Positions 63,394-64,000 of a DNA stretch of 64,000 bases are shown piece after piece. The position numbers and the translations under genes were made by a program. Source of the stretch: Arthonia radiata (lineage: Eukaryota > Ascomycota > Arthoniomycetes > Arthoniales > Arthoniaceae); assembly GCA_002989075.1 (NCBI GenBank), contig PSQN01000004.1, forward strand, positions 1,674,001-1,738,000. The letters run 5' to 3'. The number at the start of each line of letters is the position of its first letter. Position 1 is the stretch's first letter. The notes under the pieces are model-generated. The model ran no database searches and was not told the DNA's origin. It saw only the letters and a program-made list of their open reading frames with translations.

Positions 63394-64000
63394 AGATGTA
63401 AGTCTAGAACCTCGATCTACCGCCCTCACACCTCGTATGCACTGGGCGTGCCAGAGGGAAAAGGGCAGCCGCTCCTCTTGCGCTACTTGAGCATTGCTGT
63501 TTCAGACCCTCACTCTGCCATTGCACATGCAGACATGTGCCCTCGTAAGATCAAAGCGGAGTCTTGCTGGTGTTCGAGCGTGGCGCGGGTGCAGACTACA
63601 CCCAGAAGCTGGAGACTGGCCCCTGCGCCGGGGTCGAATTCGCAATGTGGCGGGCGCGCAAACGTGGACGCGAAACCAGTTGAGTGTCGAGGGCTGCTGG
63701 GTGGTACTGTGGGCTCATAGCATTCCATAAGTTCTGAAGGCATGTCTTTGCGTCAAGGAATAGCGAGTGCCATCAATCTCTGCGCGGACTCTTCTTTTTT
63801 ATTCACACAGGATGATACTCTCATCCCACTCAGTTGGTTTCCAGCACGATACATGATGTTTAGGGGCATGTTTACGTCTCAAATCCATGCCATCCATGAA
63901 TTCTGCCTCTAGAACAAAATAAATGGGACCTGACATTAGCTCCTGCCAAGCAAGAACATTTGCAAGCCAAGAGACTCAATGCTGGTAGGCTACTGCAACG
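63394..64000. other. Right-edge region, unresolved
   Basis: About 600 bp that may hold downstream exons of the fragmentary gene to its left. Short frames overlap on both strands around 63450-63740; none is recognisable. Confidence 0.35.

Overview
This window looks like nuclear DNA of a filamentous ascomycete (Pezizomycotina), most likely a dothideomycete. Genes lie about every 2 kb on both strands. Nearly all are interrupted by 45-60 nt spliceosomal introns with GTRNGT or GTCNGT donors and CTAAC-type branch sites. The products are typical fungal ones: ApsB/Mto1, Bck1, Spa2, Atg4, a NACHT-type NLR and a CYP52-like P450. The class-level placement is inference. I saw no rRNA, tRNA, CRISPR array or recognisable transposon. 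Gene models were built by eye by matching protein families across introns and checking that splice phases agree.

Layout. 0-7 kb: the N-terminal part of an ApsB/Mto1 gamma-tubulin recruiter (runs off the left edge), an App1-like phosphatidate phosphatase and a pyruvate decarboxylase with an 18-nt micro-exon, all minus strand. 7-12 kb: the cell-wall-integrity MAPKKK Bck1. 13-17 kb: a NACHT NTPase/NLR split over two overlapping frames. 17-20 kb: weak small ORFs, a (TTG)n array with a 21-bp higher-order period, and an HSL-type esterase broken at a 14-G tract. 20-26 kb: catalase, then the divergent pair KGD2 (E2 of 2-oxoglutarate dehydrogenase) and NDUFB9 (complex I LYR subunit). 26-28 kb: the divergent H2A/H2B pair. 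28-36 kb: ATG4, SQS1, RRP6 and the small CX9C gene MDM35. 37-41 kb: condensin SMC4. 43-44.5 kb: the P450. 45-50 kb: protein-L-isoaspartate methyltransferase, citrate carrier CTP1, MAM33 and TMA16. 50-57.5 kb: EXO1, a BSD2-like Rsp5 adaptor and an NCS1 purine/cytosine permease. 58-60 kb: polarisome SPA2. 60.7-62.3 kb: an F-box-like hypothetical gene. The last 1.6 kb holds only gene-like fragments.

The genes are mainly housekeeping and do not form one pathway, but several neighbours share divergent promoters and a theme: KGD2/NDUFB9 and CTP1/MAM33 are both pairs of mitochondrial proteins, and H2A/H2B is the classic histone pair. Genome-maintenance functions (SMC4, EXO1, RRP6) and polarity or cell-wall functions (ApsB, Bck1, Spa2) are scattered through the window.

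The most unusual signal is in the gene at 60.8-62.3 kb. Its introns contain two clearly homologous copies, and probably a third diverged copy, of one 135-157 nt sequence, each complete with its own splice sites. Two copies sit back to back. This is the pattern expected of introner-like elements (mobile introns). Other points of note are an H2A tail lacking the SQ phosphorylation motif, recurrent GTCNGT splice donors, a chromodomain-like motif inside SQS1, and a seven-fold 14-residue repeat in SPA2.
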